Source of the DNA: Leptodontidium sp. MPI-SDFR-AT-0119
Taxonomy: Eukaryota; Ascomycota; Leotiomycetes; Helotiales; Leptodontidiaceae
Direction: 5' to 3'
NCBI GenBank assembly: GCA_020726505.1
Contig: JAHLEZ010000012.1
Span: 434,001-498,000, forward strand
Length of the DNA: 64,000 bases
How positions within the stretch are numbered: the first letter of the stretch is position 1; every line of letters starts with the position of its first letter. The position numbers were made by a program, and so were the translations under genes. The notes beneath the pieces are model-generated. The model did not search any database. It was not told the origin of the DNA and saw only the letters and a list, made by a program, of their open reading frames with translations. Shown piece by piece: positions 26,789 to 37,300 of this stretch.

Positions 26789-26875
26789 TGATTAGATTAG
26801 ATTAGATTAATGGCTATTAATCTAGTTCTAATCAAGTAAAATTTAGATTAATCTAATTCTAATCTAATCTAATCA
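26789..26875. repeat. foldback inverted repeat built on GATTA pentamers
   Basis: TGATTAGATTAGATTAGATT at the left is matched by its near-perfect reverse complement ending at 26875, with a spacer of roughly 45 bp. It could form a hairpin. It is not the TTAGGG-type telomere repeat. Confidence 0.7.
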
Positions 26876-26879
26876 AATT

Positions 26880-27910
26880 AATCAAGCATTAATCGATTAA
26901 TATGATTAATATAAGAGCCGCATCCTATTTAGGTTTAGATACTTACAATTAACCTCAAATAGGCTAAGTCTTTACTAAAAATAGAGTGGGCTAAAGCTTT
27001 AAAGACTCGGTTAATTAAACTAAGCAAAATCGGTCCTTAACTAACTTATTTCTTTATATAATACTTAATTAGGAAGCCACTTATATAATATAATATTTTA
27101 ATAAGATCTCTAAGTAGATTAGTAATACTAAATCCTGCTTTAAGATCAAGAATTATACTTAATTATTAAGGAAAAAGAAGAAGAGGACGATATAAGGGAC
27201 GAAGTTAGAGATATAGAGAATAATAATTTATTCTTTATTGGATAGGTTTATTACTTACTTTATTAGATAGTTTATTAGTTACTTTATTGGTTAACGTCTA
27301 TCCCTGCATAACGAGAAACCCACCGTGCCGAGAAAAAATATAGGTACTTCAACTTTAAACTTTACACAATCTAAACACATATAGTGAACCCCTATATTTT
27401 TTGTATTAGTTATGTTCCACAGCCAACTCTAAACACATTAAGACCCTCCTAGTAAAGAAAAAAAAAAGTATGATCTTTCTCGAGCTTGATTTGTAGGATG
27501 CCTTCTTTTATAGTATAACAGATTTCCTTCTCTATATCTCCATCACAGTACTTTTCACTCTTGATATTTATAAAAGGGTGTCATCCGAGTTGCATATATC
27601 CAATACTATGCCAGAAATCATTTTTAAGCTTTGTGGCCGTTGTGATATGCAGTTTATCCCAAATTCGCCACGCGGACCAGTACTTCTGATAAAGTAACTA
27701 GCCGAATTTAGTTTGGCGTGCTGAAAGCTGCACCCTACTATAATATCTAGGTATTTTCAGTAACTACTAACTAGATAATTTGGTAATTTTGCTTATGTAA
27801 AATTTCCTTGGTGGAGAAAGTCAATCCTGGCCACTTGAGCAAGCAACACTCCCCTCAATGCAGCTCGACAGCCGGCTTCTCGTATACCCGCGAACCCTCA
27901 ACCGAAGGCC
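26880..27910. other. transition from RIP-degraded DNA to gene island, no gene seen
   Basis: AT-rich to about 27.45 kb, then composition becomes normal toward the actin paralogue's stop at 27915. No coding domain recognised. The last few hundred bases probably hold the 3' untranslated region of the minus-strand gene. Confidence 0.4.
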
Positions 27911-27914
27911 AGCA

Positions 27915-29467
27915 TCAGAAACATTTCCTATGAACTATTGATGGACCGAACTCATCATACTCCTGCTTCGAAATCCACACGCTTTGGAACGTCGACAGAC
28001 AAACTAATATAGAACCCCCGACCCATGTAGAGTATTGTTTATACTCCTCTGCGATGATCCTCAATTCTATCCTGGATGGCGCAAGAGCCATCATCTCTCT
28101 GCGCACCCTATCCGCCATGCCAGGGAACATCATACTTCCACCAGCCTAAACGACGCAAAAACTATTAGCAACCCTCAATGCTGAACGCAATTTGCAACTT
28201 ACGAGAACGATATTGCCAAAGAGCACTTCCCTGACGGCCGGGTCAAATTTCATGATTGAGTTCCAGAGAGCTACGTGTATTCCAGGACTTTCAAAACCCA
28301 TCACCGACGGCTGGAAGAGTGCTTCTGGAGTTCTGAAGCGTTCGTCTGCAATTGTGATGATCCGACCATCTGGTAGCTGGTAAGACTTCTCAAAACTCGC
28401 TGGCGAAGGCGCAGCTAAGATCGCGCTATTAATCGACGAGATGGTCCCTACGTCGATAGATGTAGCAATCGGAAGAGAGGGCTCACGCTTCTTTCTGCTC
28501 AGGCTCCAAGGAGGCTCCGGCGAGCTTGCAGCAAGCTCGTGTTCGAAGTCGAGTGCGGCGTAACATAATTCCTCTTTCAAATGTGGGATATAGTCGCGTT
28601 CCGTCGCGCTGCGGAAGAAATAGCCTCTTTCCGACAGGATTCGCGTGAAATATTCGGTCAAGTCCTTTCCGGCGAAGTCAAGTCTGGTGATCGCATGAGG
28701 AACTGAGTATCCCTCTTGAATGGGAACTATATGCGTAGATGTATGGCCCGATTCGACAACGAAGCCAGTGACACTGCCACTGGCATAAATCGCAAGGATG
28801 GCATCCATCCAGGTATGGAATGCAGGTACGTTAAAAGTCTCGAACATGACTTGGGCCGATTTTTCCCTTTGTTGCTCTGACTGTTAGTTTGGAACAGTCT
28901 CTACAATTTGCAGACTTGCCTGTTGCTCTTGGGAATGAAAGGAACTTCAGCAATAAGAACGGGATGTTCCCCTGGCTCAACTTCCAGTTCTTTATAGAAA
29001 GTATGGTGCCAGATCAGTTCCATGTCATCCCAATTGATAACAACTCCACATTCGATCGGGGATCGGAGAGATAAAATCCCACGTTTCAACTGCGCTTCGT
29101 CGCCCACATATGATTCTCTTAGACCCATAAATGGTCTGTTAGTGAGTCTGCCATAATTAGTTATGATGGTCAGTTTAGCTCGTTAGAAGGATCTGAAAGT
29201 ATACTCGGGACGCCTTGGACGGCCGACTATCGACGCTGGAGGACTGTTAATTCCTCTATTCTTGAGCTGGGATATTGGCCTCTACTATGATCGTGATCAG
29301 TAGTTTGCCTTGTACTCACGAAAGACTGCTCGTGGTGCATCATCCCCGGCAAAACCAGCCTTGGTCATACACGAGCTGCCAGCCTCGTTATGTTAGTGAT
29401 GGAATCAAAGCCTCCTTTCCCAGACTGACCCATTATCAAACACAACAGCTGCAACTTCCTCCTTCAT
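27915..29467 (-). CDS. divergent actin paralogue (actin-like protein), six exons
   Basis: I rebuilt the gene by splicing on the minus strand: exons 29467-29430, 29375-29320, 29235-29205, 29135-28920, 28866-28203 and 28145-27915. All junctions keep frame and give 411 residues (actin has about 375). Actin landmarks run in order: [12 protein letters not shown] (residues 3-14), [20 protein letters not shown] (18-37), SYVGDEAQ (50-57), [14 protein letters not shown] (about 76-89), MFETFN (121-126), LAGG (335-338) and a C-terminal KCF. Oddities: the DNase-I loop is shortened (RPRRPEPFMG). The phosphate loop reads ESGHTSTH in place of DSGDGVTH, so Asp154 becomes Glu and Asp157 becomes His. Catalytic Gln137 is Asp. 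About 38 residues are inserted at 230-270 in subdomain 4. The intact spliced frame argues for a functional gene, but reduced ATPase activity is likely (inference). Intron 4 (28919-28867) is a GC-AG intron; the others are GT-AG. Confidence 0.88.
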
Positions 29468-29672
29468 GTTTTCTGCTGCTTTCTATGATTTACTCAGGAT
29501 GTACAGGTCTGACTTGAACTGGTTTTCCAAGGTTTGAGCAAAGGTTGGACACATATGAGGGGAAGCTAATTGAACGCTGTCAACTGCCAAGCGGAGTTCT
29601 TAAAATAGATTGTTGGAAGCATGGTTGGCTAATCTGTTAGTGTCAACATGCATGCTGTCTCGATCTCCAAAC

Positions 29673-30060
29673 GGGTACGCTTATTCCGTCACCGTTTTCG
29701 TAAGGCACCAACTTCCTTACTAAAACTTTAAGGCACCCACACTGAAGTAAGGGTTCGCTGCTTTAAGCTGATCGCAAAATTACTTGAGGGAATTTCTAGT
29801 AAACGCCTAAGTTGTAATAATAACGTAACAAAACTATAACATTTTTAAATTTTAAATAGAGACTTATAATCGCAAGCCTTAGACTTCAAAGAATTAATTC
29901 CTTAAGGGTTAATTAAATCGCGGGGAGAGGAGGTGTCTAAATGCGAATTTGAAGTGGTGCGGGGGCAAAATTCGCTTCTTAAAGTGGCTAGAATTCTCGT
30001 TTAAGTACCTTAATAAGGGAATTAGTGGGTCGCGAAAACAGTGACAGAATAATCGTACCC
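29673..30060. mobile_element. hAT-like MITE, 388 bp, with 8-bp target duplication
   Basis: Terminal inverted repeats begin GGGTACG. The first 28 bp of the left end match the reverse complement of the right end with three mismatches (positions 8, 15 and 21), and weaker similarity continues past 40 bp. The 8-bp sequence CTCCAAAC occurs directly at both borders (29665-29672 and 30061-30068). An 8-bp duplication points to the hAT superfamily. There is no coding capacity, so it is a non-autonomous element. It sits upstream of the actin paralogue's start (29467), within 210 bp, and could affect its promoter. Confidence 0.85.
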
Positions 30061-30068
30061 CTCCAAAC

Positions 30069-30945
30069 CTATCAAAGCTACCTTCCTATCACAAAAGAGA
30101 GATTCAAGTCGTTATTGGTGCCCATGGTTCGCAGCCTACGAAGTATGTTCGAGGCTCTCCTGGCAGATCGCGCCCTGCAAGGGCTCGACTTGCACGATCG
30201 GTCATGCGATTGATAGATAAAAGAGGGAATAGAAGAGGATGGGTGCGAACGGGCTTCTGCCAGCCAACCAAAATAGGCACGTGACTACCCATCGAAACTT
30301 CTAGAAGAACGTTTGATTTAACTAATTATACAGTAAAATGTATGTGATTACCGTAAATATAAGTAGCGTGACTGAAATTATCAGACTTGCTCCGCTCAAA
30401 ACTAGCTAATTCGCTTGGCGTGACTTTTGCTTCTCTCCGTTCTGTCCGGATAAATGCGGCAACCGGATTCTCTGGTGCTCTATGCTTTAAAACTTGGGGA
30501 ACATATTCTTCTTGACTCTAGGTTTCTTGCTAATGCGCCGAAAGTCAGACATTAGCCAATTGTTGTGATAGAGCAGGGGAAACGCTAAGGCGACTTTCTG
30601 ACGCCGTCGACTGCAACGACCCATCAGCTTGCCACAACGTAACATTTTGCTACTATAAATCGAATACTGATTGGAAATTGATTATAGAACATAATAATAT
30701 CAATTCTGATAACGTATCTTAAAGGTAGCCCGAGTACAGACTTTCTCTGTTTTTTTTTCTCGCCACGGGTGGTTTCTCGTTACGCATGGATAGACGTTAG
30801 TGTTACGGACGCTCTTGGGAGCCCGTTGGGTCCCAGGAGGAGATATCCTCAGAGCAGGCGTACTCTGGAGAGCCGAGTGGCTCCTAGGAGTAGAGCTCAC
30901 AGGAGCCAATAAAGTCTAAGGAACATGAATCACATAGCACTCCAT
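30069..30945. other. no gene recognised
   Basis: Mixed composition. Short frames on both strands show no domain. It may include degraded or regulatory DNA between the MITE and the zinc-finger fragment. Confidence 0.3.
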
Positions 30946-31215
30946 TATAGTAGTAAAAAAGCTTTATAATAATACTTGCGTAACTTTTTAGCGTACGCCC
31001 TGTTTTATAACTGTAAAGACTGTGATCGATCTTTCGACAGTAAAAAAGCTTTGCACTAACACTTACGTAACTTTTTAGCGCACGCCTTATCTTATAATTG
31101 TAAAAACTACAACCGATCTTTTAACAGCGAAGGGGCTTTGCACCAACACCTACATGACTCTCCAGCGCATACCATATCCTACGACTGCGAAGAACGACTA
31201 TGCATGTCGAGAGAT
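30946..31215 (+). pseudogene. C2H2 zinc-finger tandem-repeat fragment (partly RIP-mutated)
   Basis: Three units repeat with an exact 87-nt (29-codon) period, anchored at 30961, 31048 and 31135. The plus frame reads YNCKDCDRSFDSKKALH*HL in the first full unit and CKNYNRSFNSEGALHQHL in the next, so the CxxC...H motif is visible with the second Cys lost in one copy. Stops stand where CAA/CAG (Gln) is expected. RIP damage falls from left to right, and the last unit (SPAHTISYDCEE) is nearly clean. It is a fragment of a fungal multi-C2H2 protein, with no start codon or downstream domain recognised. Confidence 0.6.
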
Positions 31216-31617
31216 TGCGCATGTCGCGCGGTTGTGATGTCGTGGGTCTGCGATATGCTACAATGACGTATCTTCAGATGACTTCGCTACCCCTTGATAC
31301 ATTGAGCGATGAAACCGTTGTTGCGCCTGTATTTGAGGTTGTATCGCGTGAATCGCATGCGGTTTGCGCTGCAGAGATGCTAAACACGGGCTTTGCTGTG
31401 ACCAATGTGCAGTATAAACAATCTCCAAACAACTCAAGCAATGTATCTGACTTTGCTTTGCCTCCTACACTCCTTAGCCCTCCATGGGGCTTTGGGGAGG
31501 TCTCAGAAAGTCGGTGTTTCGACTGGCTCACGTTCACGACATCTGATCATGGAAATGCTTCAACTTTGAATATAAGTCACTTGCAGGATGGCCTGCGTAG
31601 TTTTTTCCTAACTGGAT
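31216..31617. other. no gene recognised; 3' flank of HET gene
   Basis: The plus-strand frame 31200-31625 is open for 141 codons and a shorter one is open on the minus strand, but neither shows a domain. The region more likely holds the 3' untranslated region of the minus-strand HET gene and a zinc-finger fragment tail. Confidence 0.3.
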
Positions 31618-33762
31618 CTACCTGAGCCTGACGTCTGTCATGTATTTCGTCCTGATTTGGCCCCAGACTTTCAAATCCTTCGCAGTCATTCGACCTTCGT
31701 GCACACGGACAATGCCAATACGCTCTGCTTCTGCTTGGGGCTCTTGGGCTTGTACAAAGAGAAAAGACAAGTCTTGCCCTGAAGGATGCTTGTCTGGTAC
31801 ATATTTGGGGGGGGCAGACATTGAACTGTAGAGGGCTTTACTCGATGTGAGCTCGTTGCGCTGTAACAGAACAAGCCAGTACTTCTGTGCTTGTGGCGAG
31901 TGAACCAAGCATGTGCCGTCTTTTGATTTCAGAGGGAACTGGATGTCTTTGACTCGAAAATAGTTTCCCATCGGGGTACGATAACCTCCTGCATTGTCAG
32001 TATAGCGATAGGATTGGCCGTCGCAGTTGCATGTGGAGGTGTTTCTGGAACGTGTGTACTCCCCGTACCAGCTCAAGTATTGCTCCCACAAGACTCCCTG
32101 CAAACTCTCCAACTTCCTTTGCATTGGGTTCAAACTTGACTGCCGCTCTGACTCAAGCATGGGAGGCTCTGTTATCCTGATCGGAATGCAGGTGGCTTTG
32201 ATGTGAAGATGTGGTGACAGCTGATCAAGGCTCTGCGTCAAAATCATCCCATCATTGATGGTTTCAAGCGGCTTGATGGTGCCATCTGCTAGCTTGAGCC
32301 AGAACTTGGCATCAGATGGATGGGGATTGTCAGATACTGGCAGTGAAATCTTGCCACTCCAGCCTAACCACGACCAGCTGGGGAAGTCAGGGCGTCTCTT
32401 GATCTGCCCATCGAACTTCCACAGCAAGTAGTGTGCAAAGTCATCTACGACTGACGATGAGGTGTTGGGGATCTTGCAGGGTACTGCCCAACAGTGGTAG
32501 AGTGGTGTCTCAGCCGACTCGAAGAAACGCAAGAGTCCTCGAAAGGCGTTGAGAGCATCCGTCTCGTAGGTGAGTTGTCGAACATTGTATACCTCGATGC
32601 TCTTCTGGAGATCGCTTTTCGGGTTTCTGGACTCTGTGCTTTTTCTCAAGACGTCCGAGAAAAGCCGTGCGACAAAGTACTTCGGTGGCAGATCCTCAAG
32701 TGGTGTGTGGATGGACTCCTGGCAAAACATACCACTGCACTCGTAGTACATCTGTTCGTCTGTGAAGAAGAGGCGTCGTCTGGAAAACTCACCCTCCTGG
32801 AACGTCCAGCCTCGACTCATCCATCTCGACTCTCCAATTACCAGTTTTGGGTCTCTGTGTGTAGAGATCAGGTCGCCTTTATCCAACTCCAGCCTCGGCT
32901 GATTAATTCTTTGAGTTTTGCCAATTCCAGGGAGTCCGTAGTTTGCATCAGGGCCAGCAGCGGCGAAAATGGTCAACCAGGCGCCGGTGTAGACCAAATC
33001 CATTTGTCGAATCTCTTTGGCCTTTTCAGTGTTGTCAATCTGGTTGATACAGTACTGGTCAACCCACAAGTATCTCTTCTTGATGTAGTTGACAAAGGTG
33101 ATGGCGTCTGCGATGACCATTGGGATATGATCAGGGAGTGGGATGGGAGATTCCGAGTCTGACCTGTCTTTCTCGACGGCTTCCCAGAAGGCGTTGCTAC
33201 TCGTGTCCCCCCAGACGTAGCTCAGCGCAATATATTCGTATTCCGGCAGGGCTTTCACGATGTGCTTGGTCCGGCAGTCAATCAACTTGGAGTGGGGACA
33301 TGAGGTTGCCTTCTGGACTCGACATTGAGGGTGGGAGTCTTCGCAGAACTTGAGCCAGTAGTTCAACGCATACAGATCGATCCGGTACTGGTTGACGCTT
33401 TGAGCGAACCAGGCTCTGCTGTCAAGATGAGCGTATTCATCAGAGGCCATAGAAAGATACCCGTATCCTGGCTGGACAGAGAGGAATACGTTGCCGTGTT
33501 TTTGGAACCTATCCTCGGCTTTCAGAGTGGCACTCTGCTCGGTGGAGGCTGTGAGTTCCAAAGAAGGGTTTGAAAAGTTGGGACAGATGGAGAGGATAAG
33601 GCCGCACATAGGACATTCCGGATACATATCTCTGATATACCTGACAGTTCGACCGTTCCACGGTATGTCCTCGAAGACCGACTCCCAGTTAACAGCTGCG
33701 CAGTTCTTGCAGAAGGGTGTGAAGTCAGAGCCGGCATCCATCTTGGTGGAGGTGAAGAGCAA
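31618..33762 (-). CDS. HET-domain (heterokaryon incompatibility) protein
   Basis: A single open frame of 714 codons. The N-terminus has paired cysteines (CKNC at 18-21, CPMC at 50-53) that may bind a metal. The HET domain follows with its three usual blocks: YEYIALSYVWGD (175-186), RYLWVDQYCINQID (230-243) leading to MDLVYTGAWLTIFAAAG (254-270), and SRWMSRGWTFQEG (312-324) then RRRLFFTDEQMYYEC. A C-terminal half with DALNAFRGLL and FPSWSWLGW is typical of fungal HET proteins. HET domains share the fold of TIR-like domains and trigger cell death in nonself recognition (established for the family). Start: ATG at 33762, with an alternative in-frame ATG seven codons later (33741). It is divergent from the NACHT-ankyrin gene, with 573 bp between the two starts. 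No introns are needed. Confidence 0.92.
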   Translation of the reverse strand: MLFTSTKMDAGSDFTPFCKNCAAVNWESVFEDIPWNGRTVRYIRDMYPECPMCGLILSICPNFSNPSLELTASTEQSATLKAEDRFQKHGNVFLSVQPGYGYLSMASDEYAHLDSRAWFAQSVNQYRIDLYALNYWLKFCEDSHPQCRVQKATSCPHSKLIDCRTKHIVKALPEYEYIALSYVWGDTSSNAFWEAVEKDRSDSESPIPLPDHIPMVIADAITFVNYIKKRYLWVDQYCINQIDNTEKAKEIRQMDLVYTGAWLTIFAAAGPDANYGLPGIGKTQRINQPRLELDKGDLISTHRDPKLVIGESRWMSRGWTFQEGEFSRRRLFFTDEQMYYECSGMFCQESIHTPLEDLPPKYFVARLFSDVLRKSTESRNPKSDLQKSIEVYNVRQLTYETDALNAFRGLLRFFESAETPLYHCWAVPCKIPNTSSSVVDDFAHYLLWKFDGQIKRRPDFPSWSWLGWSGKISLPVSDNPHPSDAKFWLKLADGTIKPLETINDGMILTQSLDQLSPHLHIKATCIPIRITEPPMLESERQSSLNPMQRKLESLQGVLWEQYLSWYGEYTRSRNTSTCNCDGQSYRYTDNAGGYRTPMGNYFRVKDIQFPLKSKDGTCLVHSPQAQKYWLVLLQRNELTSSKALYSSMSAPPKYVPDKHPSGQDLSFLFVQAQEPQAEAERIGIVRVHEGRMTAKDLKVWGQIRTKYMTDVRLR

Positions 33763-34335
33763 ATCGACTTTGAGGTTCAGTAGAACTCAAGCTGTGTGGA
33801 CTTCTCGCATTGACACTTCGGACAGAGTATTCAGTGCCTGCAGACCTCCAGCCTTCAACTTGCAGATGTTTAACTGTTACTCTGATGGCAGCTTGCCACA
33901 TACGTATACAGTTGGGTTCGGAAGAGGAGCAAAGCACTGAAGATTTGTGGAAGATGTGATGAATACCGAGTTGTGAACAGGCACAAAGCCTCAGCGCCAG
34001 TACAGCTAGCTGCTGATGCGACAACTTTGCTATGTATACGAACCAATGAACAAAACCTCTGCTCGATTGCAGACCGAGTATGAAAGCGACCACGTGGCTT
34101 GCATATGCAGTGACTGATTGTGGTTAGCCACCATTCATCTCCATGCGGTAACGGAGTGGGGACAAACGCCTCGTCATCAATTCGTCGTGATCATAAGTCA
34201 TCATTCTGGCGATTCTTCAGAGCAAAAAGGCTCTTCCTCAAATCCCCAGCTCACAGCTATCGAAGCTTTGTGTTGCGAAGTTGTGGCCCACGACCGGGAA
34301 TTGATTGCTCGGTGTACGTGGTAGCTCAAAACACC
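33763..34335. promoter_or_regulatory. shared intergenic region of the divergent HET and NACHT-ankyrin genes
   Basis: 573 bp lie between the HET ATG (minus strand) and the ATG of the NACHT-ankyrin gene (plus strand), so both promoters must be here or overlap it. This arrangement permits joint control. No specific binding site was identified by eye. Confidence 0.5.
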
Positions 34336-37300
34336 ATGGTAAAGCCAAAGAAGCAGAGTTCATCAGACGAGTCTCAACAAGATGACGGCTCTCTTGGAAG
34401 CACTCTTCGGATGAGAGAGATGGCGTATGATTGTATGTATGCTGTGTGCTGTGTGTTGTGTGTAATTGGTGCCAGATGCTGAGAACCAAACAGGGTTGGG
34501 GAACCGGTACATAAAGCCAGACCAGAGATGTCTTCTCCAGCTATTCCTGACTGATCCGTACGATGATCGGTATGAGATCAAGGCCACCAAAGGATACAAA
34601 GCTCCGGGTACCTGCCAATGGGTCCTTACCAATGGAAGAATCATGTCTTGGCTGGCATCAGCATCGCCGCTGTTATGGCTGACTGGTGGACCTGGAACAG
34701 GCAAAACCATGCTTGCAATATTCTTCACTGATGAGCTTCAACAGAGGGCCGAACAATTGAACCTCTCAGCTCTCTTGTACTTCTTTTGTGATGGTAGAAA
34801 CAGTCAGCGAAACACTGCAACTGCTGTGCTGAGAGGACTCCTCTTCTCACTCATTGAGCAGCAGCCGTCGTTTCTCAAGTACCTGCTGCCTGTCTACGAA
34901 GACCAAGGAAGCGATTTGTTCAAGGAGCCATCTTTCGGATCACTGTGGTGTGTCTTTGAGAATATGGTACAGGACGAGTCCGTGCAGACAATCTTCTGTG
35001 TCTTGGATGGCATTGATGAATGCAAAGAGCAGTCTCTGGAGATGCTGGCTCGCAAGTTAGAGAGCGTCTCTTCCAGGTTCCGAACGAAATTTCGACTCAT
35101 TGTCTTCAGCCGAGAGCTCCCAGATCACATATCAAGAACTCTATCTTTAATTCCTCATGTAAAGGTGGATCTGGAATCAGAGCCTGATGGGAGAAGCGAC
35201 ATCCGGAAGTTCATCACTTTCTATGCTGAGAAGACCTTGGAGGGGCAGTCATATTCAAAGGAGACGCGTATATCGCTGGAGGAAATCTTGTTCAAGCGTG
35301 CAGATGGGAACTTTCTGTGGGCAGAGTTGGCCATGAACGAGCTGGTCATGAACGAGCTATCGAGGTCGGGGACAAAGATGACGTCTGAACAGGTGGAGAA
35401 CTGGTTGAAAAATCTACCAACAAGCCTTGAAGGAATGTACAAGTACATGCTGCTCCAGATTCCTGCAAAGAGCCAGACCATTGTCGCCTCGATCTTGCGC
35501 TGGGTGGTGATGGCAGTCCGTCCTTTGACATTGGCGGAGCTGGGCGCAGCAATAGATGCAACGATGGGTACCAATTCTGGTACCAATCCTGGCAAAACGG
35601 TGACAGATCACCTTGGGTATTGTGGAAATATTTTACGGGTCAGTGGCAGCAAGGTGGTTCTTGTTCACCAATCTGCAAAGGAATATTTGCTACGGAGGGA
35701 CTGTGATCCAGACACACAGTCAGAGTTTTTCCGTGTCAGAGCAGATGATGCCAATGCTGAGATTGCAAGAATTTGCTTCAACTACCTCAGCAACGGATCT
35801 CTGAAAGCTGGTGCAGTTAATGCTGTGGACCAAGGTGATAAACCGCTGGCCCGCCTGCTGCCATTTCCGTTATTGCTCTACTCTGTGTTTCACTGGCCAG
35901 AGCATGTCCGATGCTCCAGCAATTCTATGGATGACATATTCGACTTGTCCAACCCATTTTTCGAAAAGGAATCTTCGATTTGTTCATCCTGGTTGGCGAC
36001 GTATTGGTCAATGAAAAAGGAAGCTCATCAGCCTTTCCCACTGCTGCACTTGGCGTCATACTTTGGCTTCCCCTTGCTTGCCTCGAAGGCTCTGAAGAAA
36101 GACAGGAATTGGGGAGGTAAGATGAAGATTTTCAAGAGGTCAGATAAGGACAAAGATCATGTGGATAGCAGAGACGGCTCGGGCCATTCTCCAATCTTCT
36201 ATGCTGCCGGTAATGGACAGGAATCAATAGTACAGTTGCTGTTGGAGGGCAAAGCGGATGTCAATCTAATGTGCAATTCCAAGACGGCCTTGCATCGGAC
36301 GGCTGCAAATGGGCACAGCGCAGTGATACGGCTACTCCTGAAAAGTGGAGCTGAAGTAAATGCACAGGATTCCACCGGAATGACAGCATTGCACAGAGCA
36401 GCTGAGAATGGGCATGAAGAAGTGGTGAAGTTACTCATAAATGCCGGATCAGATATCAACAGGGAGGATAGTTCCGGGTGGACAGCATTGCAAAGAGCGG
36501 CTGACTGTGGGCATGAAGCTGTGGCGCAGGTTCTGATAGAAGGCGAAGGCAATGGCAAAGTCAATATTGGCCTGAAGGATGGCTCTGGATGGACAGCACT
36601 GCATAGAGCAGCTTGGAATGGACACAAGACTGTTATTCGGAAATTGCTGGAAGCCCAAGCAGATCCCAATGATACAACAAGCTTTGGCTGGACAGCTCTC
36701 TATGCAGCAGCCAGGAATGGACATGAGAAAGTAGTACGACTTCTGCTGGATGCCGGAGCAGAGGTAAACATGAAAGACAAGTCAAACAGGACGGCACTGT
36801 ATGCAGCAGTTTGGAATGGACACGATGTGGTTGTGCAGGACCTCCTGGCTGCCAATGCAGAGGTAAACATCAGGGATAGCTACCCTGGAGCCACAGTTTT
36901 ACATATTGCAACGGCAAATGGCCGTGATACTATTGTACAACAGTTACTGAAGGCGGGGGCAGAGGTCGATGCTATGGACAGTGGTGGAAAGACATCTCTA
37001 TACACAGCATCTTGGGCTGGGCATCACCAAGTAGTGAAGCTGCTCCTGGAGGCTGGCGCAAATGTCAACAAGAGCGAAGAGATGATGAAAGGAACAGCAC
37101 TGCATGCAGCAACCGAGGCAGGATATACAAAAGTAGTAGAGTTACTCCTGGGTGCCAACGCAGACACCAATGCTCGGGACGATTTCTACGGGAGAACGCC
37201 TTTGCATGTGGCAGCTGAAGGTGGATACGAAGATATTGTGTCGATGCTGCTAGAGGCGGGGGCGGACATCAATTCAAAGGACACCTATCTTGGGGGGACT

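Noticed and set aside
26789..26875. GATTA repeats as a telomere or subtelomere signal
   Set aside because: Ascomycete telomeres are TTAGGG-like; this is an inverted pentamer foldback, not a directional array.
30961..31221. Regular 87-bp repeats as a CRISPR array
   Set aside because: The repeats translate as C2H2 finger units with no unique spacers, and the genome is eukaryotic.
32494..33162. 222-codon plus-strand open frame
   Set aside because: It lies entirely over the HET coding frame on the other strand and has no domain; it is a shadow of that gene.
34120..34335. Upstream in-frame ATG extending the NACHT-ankyrin protein by 72 residues
   Set aside because: The frame is open, but the residues are compositionally unlike a domain, and the ATG at 34336 has a much better initiation context.
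36199..36669. 156-codon minus-strand frame inside the ankyrin region
   Set aside because: Antisense shadow of the ankyrin repeats; its repetitive cysteine pattern mirrors the repeat unit.
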